Assembly (NCBI RefSeq): GCF_032362555.1
Contig: NC_083530.1
Location: 2,138,001 to 2,202,000, forward strand
DNA from: Amyelois transitella
Lineage: Eukaryota > Arthropoda > Insecta > Lepidoptera > Pyralidae
Direction of reading: 5' to 3'
DNA: 64,000 nucleotides
Positions 47,016-58,594 of the stretch are shown one piece after another. The notes beneath the pieces were generated by a model that was not told the origin of the DNA, searched no databases, and saw nothing but the letters and a program-made list of their open reading frames with translations. Every line of letters begins with the position of its first letter. Position 1 is the stretch's first letter. A program made the position numbers and the translations under genes.

Positions 47016-49214
47016 ACTTTTTGAATACAATGTACAACGCTACGCTGACGAAGTCGCGAGTAAACAGCTAGTGTTGCCATATATTATTATAAAAAAAACA
47101 TAAGTTAGGTACGTTGTGATTTTCTCGTAAGTAGGTTATTCGATTCAATATAAAGTAGTGTAGGTATTTCAGTTTCCTTGCCATATTGGTACGTACTTAA
47201 TGAATAATTATTAGTTATGGAATATTGGAATAAGACCAGGAAAATATGTATATTTAAATTTTGAGACTATAAGCAGAAATTTCCTAGAAAGTTTTTTAAT
47301 AGTATCTAGTAATACATAAAAATACCTATAACCAACGAATTTGAAAAAGTAAAAAGAGAAGCAGTGTAGTTAGTAAGTTTATTCAGATATCTTTTACTAA
47401 TCATAAAAGCAAAAAGTTAGTAATATTTATTTACATATCTAGTATCTAATATTTTTTGTGTATCCTGTGAAAATAATGCTGGATTTGAAGGATAAAAATT
47501 GTTATTATTACGTTATATTATTATTGTACAAACCTAAAATTAAATGTGAAACCATTGTAATCACGCAATATTAAGTGAAGAATATAAAAATTTTATGATA
47601 ATCGACCTAAAGAAAAATTTGAAGAATTTTAGTATCTAGCCTCAAATCATAGTGACTCCTTCATGAAACTAGTAAAAATTAAATATTTTTTCCCATTTCA
47701 ATATAACTTAACTACCCACATGCACAACAAAATACCTTCTTGAGTATATAAATTTGTTTTTTATAAGAATTTAAGACTGTAGGTAATAACATATCTATGT
47801 AAATATATTCTTTAACCTATTTAAGGTGCTGTTTATGTTCAAATGATTGTATTCTAGTCTAAAAAGTGAATAAAGTTCTATGAGAATTTAATTTATGAGA
47901 ATTTTATTTTACGTAGGTATACCAAAATATAACTTCGATTCTTTGACTTCGATCATAGAATAGAATAGATTTATTTTCAAAATTGGATACAAGGTACCAC
48001 TTATTGACGTCACATCACTTTAATCTAATTATAACTACTACCGCTTCCAAAGAGCATGTGTAGAAGAAGCGGCGGAACAAACTACACGGCAGCATTTACA
48101 ATACAAGCATACTGTCACTGACATTTTTTCTCCGAAAGCTAGTGATGGGCATGGGCCACAGATTTAAAACGTTATTTTTATGTTTCTGGCTTAAACGAAA
48201 TAAATCATTTTAGTTTTCTCTATTTACGCAATTTAGTATAGCATCGATGCGTTGTCACATCTGAATTATAAATCTTGGTCTTTTCTCACATAAAAACTTG
48301 ATAGATGTTATACTGCGAGGTTTTTTATTATTCTGTTGCTGAGAAATTTCATGCCTATGGTATTGAGCACATAGTTTCTTATTTAGCTAACTAGCAGAAT
48401 TATAATTCTGCCCTTTTAAGTACGTTAGTACATGTTTTACGTAGTGATGTTATATAGCTAACATGAAATACTGTAAAAAGTTTAAGTAGCTAGACTAAAA
48501 TATAAATTTAGCAAAAGATAATGAATGAAAAATAAAGCAAAACTATCTCTATAGGCTCAATAAATTTTAAAATAAACGTAAATATATCAAGCGTAAAGTA
48601 TCGATGTGATTTCCGTGTGACAACCTAGATTTATACTGTCAAGTCAACGTCAACTGTGATGTCATTAGTCATGACCAATGTCATGACAGACAATATAGAG
48701 GCAGTGCTGCCAACTCAGCGCTTCGGAACTAAATCTGGCGCTATTTTTAATATGTTAGCGCCCAAAATTCTGACCTTAGCTATATTGTTAATTGTAATAA
48801 GGCGAAATTTCTTAATTTTTGATCTTTAAAACTTTCAGGCAGTGAGAAGTAAAAATTAAAAAGTGATTGACTGACTAATAATGTGATGTGACTAATAAAA
48901 TCTTTGACGTTTGTTTTTGCCTATCTAACGTGGACCAATTAAGCGCCATTTCTTAAGAGGCAGTTGGCAACATAGACATAGACATAGACACACTACTAGG
49001 TACGCAAAGCAAATAAGCACAACAATAAAAAAAAAATACTATTCGCAACGCGAGCTTTCTTTGTTGGATTATGTTAATATTATGTAAAGTCCTAGAGTAT
49101 TTGTGATCTCAATTAAATTAGTATCTTAGTGAGTATTTCTATTAGTGGATTTCTGCTTTAAAATTGTGATTATTACGTTGTGTACAGTAAATGACGCAAT
49201 AGGGAAAGTGCATC
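47016..49214. other. Six4-Atg6 intergenic region
   Basis: Holds the SINE end, a LINE tail at 47.96-48.11 kb and the Atg6 upstream region. No TATA box is obvious just before Atg6. No other gene was seen. Confidence 0.45.
47955..48115 (-). repeat. 3' end of an unassigned LINE, second copy
   Basis: Same family as 53424-53560: AGATTTATTTTCAAAATTGG to CTACACGGCAGCATTT. Confidence 0.6.
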
Positions 49215-50498
49215 ATGATGAGCGATACGAAATCTTTTGTTAATTTCTCGTGCCAACGCTGTTTACAGCCCTTGAAGCTCGATGATACTCTTAATAACCT
49301 CGGGGAGCACACTATTGCCGATTTAGCGCTTCAAATACGAAGAAATAATGAGGTTGATTTGGATTTGCAATCTTCAAGTTTAGAACATTATGTGCCTCCT
49401 TTTCGCATGTCGGACTCGGGGAACGGCACAAACGGGTTTATGGTCATCTCGGATGGGTGGGAAACCACATCTTTAGGCCACCAGTTACACGTGAAAGCTA
49501 CTTTATTTGATTTACTATCAAATAATTCCGATGTGGACCACCCTTTGTGTGATGAATGTACTGATACGCTTCTAGAATTGATGGATAATCAGTTGCGGCA
49601 AACTGAGGCTGAATGGAAGGACTACAATGATTATTTAAAAAAATTAGAGGATGACAAAGAAGATTTGAATTTGGAAGGACTCGAAAAAGAGTTAGATGAT
49701 TGGAAGCAGGAACAAACCAGGTTATTACAAGAATTATCAGCGCTTCAGAAAGAAGAAAAAGCTATGAAAGGAGAGATTGAGGTACAGGAAGCGGAGAAAG
49801 AAAGGTTGGAGAAGCAACAGGATCTATATTGGAAAGAGTTCATGAAGTATCGTAAAGATTTGATGACAACGGAAGATCAGATGAAGTTTTACGAATGCCA
49901 GTTAGCATACACACAATCGCAGTTAGAGAAATTGAAAAAGACAAATGTGTTCAAAGCTACTTTCCATATATCGGATTCGGGGCAATTCGGTATTATAAAT
50001 AATTTCAGATTAGGACGATTGACAACAGCTCCTGTAGATTGGTCAGAAATAAACGCTGCTTGGGGTCAAACAGTTTTACTCTTATCTTCTTTAGCGAGGA
50101 AAATCAGCTTTTCGTTCCAACGGTACCGTTTAGTTCCGTACGGAAACCATTCTTACATAGAAGTTTTGGAGGACCAAAAAGTATTACCATTGTACGGTTC
50201 CGGCGGGTTCCGTTTTCTCTGGGATACAAAGTTCGATGCAGCAATGGTAGCTTTTTTGGATTGCCTTCAGCAGTTTAAAGAACAAGTTGAAAAGGGAAAT
50301 ACAGGGTTTTGCTTGCCGTACAGAATTGACAAAGGCAAGATTGAGGATAAAGCATCACCCCCTAATGCGTATTCCATCAAAATTCAGTTCAATTCGGAAG
50401 ATCATTGGACAAAAGCATTAAAATACATGTTGACAAATCTAAAATGGGCATTAACTTGGATTTCATCGCAATTTAGCGAGGAAAAAAATGATCAATAA
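49215..50498 (+). CDS. Atg6: Beclin-1 / Atg6 autophagy protein, single exon
   Basis: Core subunit of the class III PI3-kinase (Vps34) complexes in autophagosome nucleation and endosome traffic. 427 aa, close to the family length (about 420-450). Two CxxC pairs occur at 13-16 (CQRC) and 112-115 (CDEC). A BH3-like segment lies at about 84-102 ([15 protein letters not shown]), then [15 protein letters not shown], a coiled coil at about 125-245, and the BARA/ECD membrane-binding domain at about 248-427. The ECD has the aromatic finger at F334-L335-W336 (SGGFRFLWD) and ends in [15 protein letters not shown]. Two adjacent ATGs (49215, 49218) are possible starts; I kept the first. There are no introns. 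The BH3 Gly-Asp pair of vertebrate Beclin-1 reads Ala-Thr here. Confidence 0.97.
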   Translation: MMSDTKSFVNFSCQRCLQPLKLDDTLNNLGEHTIADLALQIRRNNEVDLDLQSSSLEHYVPPFRMSDSGNGTNGFMVISDGWETTSLGHQLHVKATLFDLLSNNSDVDHPLCDECTDTLLELMDNQLRQTEAEWKDYNDYLKKLEDDKEDLNLEGLEKELDDWKQEQTRLLQELSALQKEEKAMKGEIEVQEAEKERLEKQQDLYWKEFMKYRKDLMTTEDQMKFYECQLAYTQSQLEKLKKTNVFKATFHISDSGQFGIINNFRLGRLTTAPVDWSEINAAWGQTVLLLSSLARKISFSFQRYRLVPYGNHSYIEVLEDQKVLPLYGSGGFRFLWDTKFDAAMVAFLDCLQQFKEQVEKGNTGFCLPYRIDKGKIEDKASPPNAYSIKIQFNSEDHWTKALKYMLTNLKWALTWISSQFSEEKNDQ

Positions 50499-50866
50499 GT
50501 CTGTGATATTAAATGATTATTAGTCTAATTTTAATGTAAGATAGTTTATAACATGACAATTTGTCAGTTGATAGAGCACTGTATTAATTCTTAATAATGG
50601 ATATTTCTTAGTGCACTGTGTAATTATTCTAAAACAGTTGTTATAATCTGCTTTTGACTTATATTATTGACAGTCTTGCGTGATATCTCTAAGTTAGATA
50701 TAATTTGGAATATTAAAAGAAACAGCCGTTTTAGATTAATTACGGAAAACTACTTTGTTCTAAGGCCATAAAGTACCTTTTTGTGGGATGTCAAATTATT
50801 CCCCACATGTATATTTAGTGCTGTGATTCCCTTTATTTTATAGAATTTTCTTTGTGTATGATCCTC

Positions 50867-50872
50867 AATAAA
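50867..50872 (+). terminator. Atg6 poly(A) signal
   Basis: AATAAA in CCTCAATAAAGAAG, 369 bp after the Atg6 stop. It is the first canonical hexamer downstream and gives an ordinary 3' UTR length. Confidence 0.6.
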
Positions 50873-51944
50873 GAAGTACATAAAATAAAATATATGTTCT
50901 TTTTACCTAAAATGCATATTTAGTGGTTGTTATGAAAATGGCGTCAGGCACATTAAACATTTAATCTGCTTATTGCATTGCATAAGCTAAAAAATTTTAA
51001 AATCCTACTTATAATAGTAGACAACGAGGTTTGTGATTTAATAAAAAAAAACAGACATATTTGTTTGTTTGTTCACAAAAAAGTTAAAAATAATAAAAAA
51101 TAAAAATACTTCACACCAAAGCGATCAGTGAGATGGTACCTAATCTACTTCATTTTCTGGAGCTGATGCCTGCCTCTCGCCACGCCAAAAAGTAGGTCTA
51201 TTGTGTACAATTAACAGTAAATGACACAAATTTATTAGGCACATAAGTATATTGTTAGGTATTATTTGTATTTTAGCGGACACCGACTCCAAAAATTGAT
51301 GTAGGTAGGTTAGGAACCAACCTACTCCTCCTTTTTTTAAAGTCAACTTATACCTTAGAGTAAACTATATCCTGAAAAAAACCCAAGTCTCGCAGCTCAG
51401 TCTTTCTACCGTAAAAAGTTGTGAGATCCATGTAATACCAAGTTGGTTAATCTATTTAGTCTCTACTTAAAGGACCTTCTGTCTTAAGTTATTATATTAC
51501 ATAAATTATTATCATGTTAATATTAAAAATATAATGTGTTTTAAACAAAAAGATCGACTTGGACATCGCATGAAAACACAATGAATATTATATAATTATA
51601 ATATTAGTATTCGTAAATTCTTTATTCTATCGCGCCTCACGCCATTGAAACTCTCGTCTCCAAAACACTCTTTTATTGTTGTGGGTTAGAAATGGGTCCA
51701 CTATTCAGGACCAAGAATACACATGTCCATCCATGTCGTAGTTATAAGTGTAACACCCCTTTTTCGGTATGGGAATAAAAATGTTAAATTTACGTCGGTA
51801 GTGTCATCTAGCGGAATTTGAAGTCAATAAATGTTAAGGCGCCGTTTTATTAAGACGTCGGTTCATTTGTTATTCGTGTTGGGTTTAGTGCCATATTACA
51901 ATCATAGATGTCGCTGTTTAATTTTCTGAATGACCACTTATTAA

Positions 51945-52235
51945 AACTAGCTGGGCCCGCGACTTCGTCCGCGTGGAATAGTTATTTTGGGCTTCATTGA
52001 AGCTCTCAATGATGAATAATTTTCCCCGTTTTTTTTTTTCACATTTTCCATTCATTTCTTCGCTCGCTTATAAGTTGCAGCGTGATGTTATGCCACCTAA
52101 AGGCTTTCTCGATAAATGGTCTATGCAACACAAAAAGATTTTTTCAAGAAGATTGGTTCAGTAGATAACGCATGTGAAGAGAAAACAAACAAACAAACTT
52201 ACTTTTGCATTTATAATATTGAGTCTGGATTGGGA
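51945..52235 (-). mobile_element. Helitron-like non-autonomous element
   Basis: Plus strand starts ACTAGCTGGGCCCGCGACTT and ends at TTTGCATTTATAATATTGAG; reverse complement of the family. Confidence 0.7.
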
Positions 52236-52342
52236 TACCGTCTTATGAAATTAGGTACCTAGGTGTTGTCTTTTATTTTGCGAAATGCTCATTTCTGACA
52301 ACTTAGGTACGCAATTGGTTATCTCGGTATATTTAAACCGAA

Positions 52343-52585
52343 TTTATACTAATATTATAAAGCTGAAGAGTTTGTTTGTTTGTTTGAACGCGCTAATCCC
52401 AAGAACTACTGGTTCGAATTGAAAAATTCTTTTCGTGTTGAATAGACCATTTATCGAGGAAGGCTTTAGGCTATATCACATCACGCGGCAACTATAAGGA
52501 GCAAAGAAATAATGGAAAATGTGAAAAAAAACGGGGATAATTATTCATTTTTGAGGGCTTCAATGATGCCCAAAATAATTATTAC
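52343..52585 (+). mobile_element. Helitron-like non-autonomous element, 3' truncated
   Basis: TATACTAATATTATAAAGCT to GATGCCCAAAATAATTATT. The GCGGACGAAG end is missing. Confidence 0.68.
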
Positions 52586-52934
52586 AAGTAAGTTAAGTAC
52601 AGAATAGTGAGTAGAGAGAATAGAGATAGAGAGTTAAGTAAGTTATAATAGTGAATTAATTTAAGCCACGGGATTAAATTAAGTACTTGCCAACTTAACT
52701 TAAAAACTCCAAATACTTTGAAGATAGGGATTGCATTTCAGAAACAAAAGCTATCTGTGAGCTGAATCTATGATAAAGGCTGAAACGTGCGACTGCTGAG
52801 AGAAGACGGATTACCGACTTATACAACGAGTTTTCGAGATATACTCTGATAAATTGATATTTTGAGGTAAGTTTTATGTTAGATACCCCGTTTCAATATT
52901 CTGGCATTTTAACTATTTTACACCAGAGAGAGAG

Positions 52935-53174
52935 CGGAGAGTGTGGAGGGAAAGGTCGGAGTGGGAAGACCTAGACGAACATATCTTGATCAAATTAAGG
53001 ACGTCCTGGTAAAGGGTCAGGTCAAAAGTACCCGAAACCGCCGAGCTTGCATGAAGAGAGTTATGAATGTAGATGAAGCAAAGGAATGCAGAGATCGTGG
53101 CAAGTGGAAAGAGGTAGTCTCTGCCTACCCCTCCGGGAAAGAGGCGTGATTTTATGTATAGTATGTATGTATGC
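52935..53174 (+). mobile_element. RTE-like LINE 3' end, truncated
   Basis: Encodes [17 protein letters not shown] to PSGKEA with a small deletion (DEAKECRD) and ends in ATGTATGTATG. It is immediately followed by a short (ATGT)n-tailed element. Confidence 0.8.
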
Positions 53175-53187
53175 ACACCAGAATAAT

Positions 53188-53420
53188 ACTGCCTTGTAGT
53201 TCCTGGCACCAATAGAAAAAAGAATAGGACCACTCCATCTCTTTCTCATGGATGTCGTAAAATATGACTGTGGCTAATAAACTTGGCATTATTCTTGTAG
53301 GCGTAGGTTGGAAACCTGTCACTATTTGAATCTCAATTCTATCATTACGCCCAACATCTGAATGTGGGCAATCAGTATTTTCCATACTGTTGGCTCTGTC
53401 AACCCCGCAAGGGATATAGA
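53188..53420 (+). repeat. Short (ATGT)n-tailed element, tail replaced by another repeat
   Basis: GCCTTGTAGTTCCTGGCACC to CCCCGCAAGGGATATAGA, running straight into a LINE-type tail (TAGATCTATTTTCAAAATTG). Confidence 0.75.
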
Positions 53421-53423
53421 ATA

Positions 53424-53560
53424 GATCTATTTTCAAAATTGGACACAAGGTATCACTTATTGACGTCACATCACTAAAATGTAATTATAACTACTACCGC
53501 TTCCAAAGAGCACGCGTAGAAGAAGCGGCGGAACAAACTACACTGCAGCATTTTCACCGG
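53424..53560 (-). repeat. 3' end of an unassigned LINE
   Basis: Plus strand AGATCTATTTTCAAAATTGG, ACTACCGCTTCCAAAGAGCA and ACTGCAGCATTTTCACCGG. Copies occur at 47955-48115 and 55628-55785 in the same orientation, with distant relatives at 9.8-10.0 and 38.5-38.6 kb. On the minus strand it ends AAATAAATCTATTCTA, like a LINE tail. Confidence 0.6.
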
Positions 53561-53935
53561 ATTTAAAATTAGATGTGATTCCATCCAGTCCATCCAAAGA
53601 TATGGAGCACGGATGTTAAAATATGCAGACATATAAATGGTACATAAATAAAAGGTACATACACTATAGCGAACCATTTCTGAACCAAAGCTACATTTCT
53701 TTTTAACGGCCGTGTTCCTACATATTTTCCCCTCTTTAACCTATAAACCGAGTGTAAAGTGAGGCAGGTAAGTGCCTGCTATAAATCCCTTCTTAGGAAC
53801 CTTTTAGACCTTTCTTAATGTCGAATTAAGGCGTTGCATCGGCTTTAAGGACTCCTTTGAATAAGCCGGGGGTAAGAAAAGCACATTGTATTTTTTTTTA
53901 AAGTTTTATGTATGTACGTGTACATCTTCTTCTTA

Positions 53936-54192
53936 CATACATACATACATATAGTCACGTCTATATCCCTTGCGGGGTAGACAGAGTCAACAATCTTGAA
54001 AACACTGAATGGCCACGTTCAGCTATTTGGCTTAATGATAGAATTGAGATTCAAATAGTGACAGGTTGCTAGCCCATCGCCTAAAGAAGAATCCCAAGTT
54101 TGTAAGCCTATCCCTTAGTCGCCTTTTACGACATCCACGGGAAAGAGATGGAGTGGTCCTATTCTTTTTTGTATTGGTGCCGGGAACCACAC
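53936..54192 (-). repeat. Short (ATGT)n-tailed element, full-length copy
   Basis: ACATACATACATACATATAG to GCCGGGAACCACAC; clean copy. Confidence 0.87.
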
Positions 54193-54461
54193 TTCTTCTT
54201 CTTGCCGTTAATGTCGCTGAGGTCCTCACCTCTCTGAAAAGAAAACAGCCATTTGACCATGATTCTGGATTGAGTAAGGTTTTGCAGGGGAACCTCAACC
54301 CGTATTATAATAAATAATAATAATGAACGGGTTTTGAACAGGAGAACAACATAACATCAACTTCTCCAAAGGGCCTCTACGTGTTGGATTTATATCCCCA
54401 CGCAAGCATCTCCAAAATCCGGGGTGTATAGACCCGTGAAGTCCAAGAGGAGAAACATAAT

Positions 54462-54705
54462 AATAAATATATACGGGACAAATTACACAGACTGCGTTAG
54501 CCTCAAAGTAAGTTCGAGACTTGTGTTACGAGATACTAACTCAACGATACTATATTTTATAATAAATACTTATATAGATAAACATCCAAGACCCAGGCTA
54601 ATCAGAAAAAGTTTTTTTCTCATCATGCCCTGGCCGGTATTCGAACCCGGGACCTCCGGTGTCACAGACAAGCGTACTACCGCTACGCCACAGAGGCCGT
54701 CTAAA
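54462..54705 (-). mobile_element. tRNA-derived SINE, near full length
   Basis: Reverse complement copy. The B box appears as TATTCGAACCCGGGACCTCC and the A-box side as AGCGTACTACCGCTACGCCA. Confidence 0.8.
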
Positions 54706-54891
54706 TGGATAATGGTTACACATCCCGTTGCCTGAATGTGTGGATTTCATCGCGATGTTTTTCCCTCACTGTAAGAGCATCGGTTAGTATTCAAACTAAT
54801 GTACGTAACTTCGAAAATAGTCATCGGTTCATTGCCGATATATAAATAAAAATGATTCGGCCACAAAATACATAATAATAATAGTATAATA

Positions 54892-54992
54892 AACCATACA
54901 GCTGAGCGTGGCCTATCAGTCTTTTCAAGACTGGTGGCTCTGTCTACCCCGCTAGGGATATAGACGTGATCATATGTATGTATGTATGTATA
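54892..54992 (+). repeat. Short (ATGT)n-tailed element, 3' part
   Basis: AACCATACAGCTGAGCGTGG to ATGTATGTATGTATG. Confidence 0.72.
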
Positions 54993-55505
54993 ATAAACCA
55001 ACTTGATTTTCATCATAAAAACTGCGTTACGAATTTTTTTTGGGTTACGTTTTCGACGGGTTTAATATATTAAGTGACAAAAATTAATAATGTATCTTTT
55101 TAAAAAGGGTGACGTGGGAACGTATAAAGGAAAATTTAGGGGCTTAAATATTGCTTGTATTATATTTTAGTGGTGTTGGAAGATTAACGACTTAGGGTGC
55201 AACAGGGAACGTTGTTTTATAAATTGAGTAGGACAAAAAAACTGGTCAAGAGCGTGTCGGGCCACGCGACGGTTAGCCAACCTCTTGAAAGGCTCTGCCT
55301 CTGTCTACCCCGCAAGGGATATACTCGTTATAATATGTATGTGTATGTAACACACTGTATATAACATGTTATTTAATCAAAAAGTTAAACATGTCAAGAA
55401 TAAAATAACACGATTTAAATGCATAGAAGCGAATGTCGAGTGAAATTTATTTTACTCTGTGGACTGACGGGTAGTTTAACATTTAGTTTCGTTAAACTTG
55501 GCTCA

Positions 55506-55608
55506 AATATAAGTCAGGTTTAAGTTTGAAACCCCACTCGACCCGAAGATAGTGAAATTTATTTAAGGTGCAGACGCGAGGCGATATAACTTAAACCTGA
55601 CTTATATT
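55506..55608. repeat. 21-bp perfect inverted repeat with a 61-bp spacer
   Basis: Arms at 55506-55526 and 55588-55608 (core ATAAGTCAGGTTTAAGTT). The nearby direct repeats GAAATTTATT at about 55441 and 55555 suggest a small mobile element or a fold-back. Confidence 0.65.
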
Positions 55609-55627
55609 ATATCTTTTGTTAACCGAA

Positions 55628-55785
55628 AAATAGAATAGAATAGATTTATTTTCAAAATTGGATACAAGGTATGACTTTTTGATGTCACATCACTTAAATC
55701 TAATTATAACTACTTACTACCGTTTCCAAAGCGCGTGTGTAGAAGAAGCGGCTTAACAAACTACACTGCAGCATTTTCACCGGAC
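55628..55785 (-). repeat. 3' end of an unassigned LINE, third copy
   Basis: Same family as 53424-53560, ending CTGCAGCATTTTCACCGGAC. Confidence 0.6.
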
Positions 55786-55902
55786 GTCAATTTACAAATA
55801 TTTAGATCTCTTTAATCTAAATCGTGGACATTGTCTACATTAAAAAACTTGAATTAATGTGAAATTGAGTTAGTTTTCGTTTTAACTGTATTTATAGATA
55901 TA

Positions 55903-56090
55903 CAGTGCCGTGTGGTTTTCGGCACTTGAGAATAGAACCACACCATATCTTTGCAATGGACGTCGTAAAAGCCAACTAAGGGATAGGCCTATAAAATTTG
56001 GATTCCTCTTGTAGGCGATGGGCTAGCAACCTGTCACTATTCGAATCTCAATTCTATCATGAAGCCAAACAGATGAACGTAGCCGAACTT
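55903..56090 (+). repeat. Short (ATGT)n-tailed element, 3' truncated
   Basis: Head GTGCCGTGTGGTTTTCGGCA to AAGCCAAACAGATGAACG. The tail is missing. Confidence 0.7.
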
Positions 56091-56436
56091 AAAGAAGTTA
56101 AAATCCATACAATCCAAATATATTGAGCGTCTATAAAAGAGACTACTTACATTTATTTCAAATCAAGGATTTTACAGTGCAATCACGAAACCATTGATAA
56201 CCCTAAAATGTACATGAAAATGCAATGAAAATAAGCCTATAATAAAAGCTACTTTTTTTTACGGATGTTGGCGTTTTTTACACGCCGTAAACTTTACTGT
56301 TTTACAACATTTTTTACGGCTGACAGTAAGATGTGGAGGTATTTCTTGTCACATTTTATTTCCGGGGAAATCAGACTCTTGTTTACAAGTTGTTTCTTTT
56401 TTTTTAAAGAGTATTTACAAACTTACAAGAGCATAT

Positions 56437-56676
56437 ACACATATAGTCACGTCTATATCCCTTGCGGGGTAGACAGGGCTTACAGTATTGAAAAGAATTT
56501 TCACGTTCACATTGGCCACGTTCAGCTATGTGGCTAAAAGATGGGTTTGAGATTAAAATAATGTCAAGTTGCTAGCCCATCGCCTAAAAGAAAAATCATT
56601 AGACAATTAGCTTATCCTTTTGCCGCCTTTTACGACATCCATGGGAAATGGCTTTATACTTTGGTCCCACACGGCA
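56437..56676 (-). repeat. Short (ATGT)n-tailed element, degraded
   Basis: TATAGTCACGTCTATATCCC to TTGGTCCCACACGGCA. Confidence 0.72.
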
Positions 56677-56679
56677 GGT

Positions 56680-58594
56680 GTTATTAAGGATCAACTCTCG
56701 AGACCACCCATGCTCATAACTTCAAAACTTCGACTTGAAGAAATCGTGAGAACTCTTCAAATTTCATACATATAGTACGTAAATAATGTTTGTTTTTCAT
56801 ATAATTTTTAAAGTTTAGACGTGATTATATGTATCTATATACATAATTATATATTTCTGTGATATCGATGTACTTATCCAATTCCAAATTTTTCTGTGAT
56901 ACATATTTGGCCGAATAATAGCGAAAAAACATACCAAACATGGTGTATGTTCCTTTTTAGAAGTCAGTTGAAAACTATAAGGTTATTTACTAAAACCCTT
57001 TTTTACGCCTGATCACCATCTAGTCCGATGTTCCTACCTGTATTTAACTTTTCATCAATTTCCCATGAAAATAGAAAGAATGAAAGCAATTTTTAATACC
57101 CGAGAAGATGGGTGGATAATTGAGTACCAGTGCCATTATACATCGCATCACCATCCGTATATGTATATATACTAATATAAATGTAGAGGTGTGTTTGTTT
57201 GTCCGTATTTCACGTCAAATCCATTGAACAGAACTGCATGAAATGTTGCATACACATAGTGCTGAGTTCGGAATAGGACATAGGGTACTTTTCATCCCGG
57301 TAAAAACTATAGTTCCCGTGGGATTTGCCAAAATTCAGGTGTCGCTAAATTCGCGCGGACGAAGCTACGGGTAAAAAGTTCATTATAAAAAAAAAAAGTA
57401 CCTAAGAGAGCGTCGAGTCGAGCGAAAACATGGTGAGGAAACCTGCATATTCAGGCAACTGGATGTATAACCATGATATTATAAGGGTTATTTACCTGAG
57501 TTCGTTTTCTCCACCAGCTACCTCTATACTAAAAGCCTCCGTTGAAAGTCTTCTTTTTCCTTCTGGCTTTTAGTATCGAGTGCATCGTCACCATTCAGGA
57601 GAAGACCCCAGGGTATTTCTTTGACCATGGATCCTGGATTGGGTGATTCAGGTTTTTATATGAAGAGACTCACGTCTGACCTTTGCAGGTAAATCGAACT
57701 CGTATTGAATCGATCATGGTTACACATTCAGAATGTGCAGGTTTCCTCACGATGTTTTCTCTCACCGTAAGGGCATCGATTAGTATTCAAACTAATGTAC
57801 ATAACCTAACATGACCCACGGACAAGAGTGTCCCATAAAAAATAACTCTCATTTTCCCGCCAACGGGATGTTAAATGTTCCTGGAAACCGTTACATCCAT
57901 TTGAACACGAAAAGGAAAATGTAAACGAGATTTTAAATTCATCGTTTAAACATTATTGGAACTTGTATTCGAACGTACACGAAAAAGGCGGTATTTTACA
58001 CGTCACTTGATCTTCGCCCGCCATTTTGTATTCTAAAAGGATGTTATTTAGAGAGGTATTTTGGCGGGAAACAAAGTCATATTGTTTTGGTTATGCAGCC
58101 ATAGCTATTATTTGGTCATTAAAACTGACTAAACGATTTCATTAGGTACTGTTACTTGGAACATTGATAGAACTAAAGAATATAGTTTTTTAAATTTATC
58201 CACACGCCATACTACTCCAATATTCATTTCTCCTCTCTTCTTCTGGAAGAGTTTTTTTTTTTAAATAAGTAGCACCTTTGTACTACAATTTCTGTGTGAA
58301 ATGCTCCTGTATATAATTTTGTGTACATATACTTATTAATAAAATACCTAAATAAAGATTGTTAAAATTATAACAAGCATAAAAAACACAGCTTAATTGT
58401 CAATAAAAATCTTAATACAACATTAAAGTTTTGAACTGTTTTAACATAAACTTAGTGAAAAATCCAAAAAAGTGAACTCAGCCAATTCAGCGATAGATTA
58501 CATCAGTATACAATCCAGCCATAAAAACATAAGTAATTAAACCATTTCGTCTCGTTTAGCAGTTAAATCGTTGATTGCTTTGAAAAAACTCGCA
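56680..58594. other. Intergenic repeats upstream of the micro-exon gene
   Basis: Includes the third-subtype Helitron-like element and a dispersed repeat at about 57.56-57.80 kb (AGAAGACCCCAGGGTATTTC, then CATCGATTAGTATTCAAACT). The last part also occurs at 54.73-54.81 kb. No gene was seen. Confidence 0.45.
57165..57385 (+). mobile_element. Helitron-like element, third subtype
   Basis: ATACTAATATAAATGTAGAG, GTACTTTTCATCCCGGTAAA, ending AAATTCGCGCGGACGAAGCT. A relative lies at about 9440-9724, where it ends GAAGCTGCGGTTAAAAGCTA. Confidence 0.6.
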
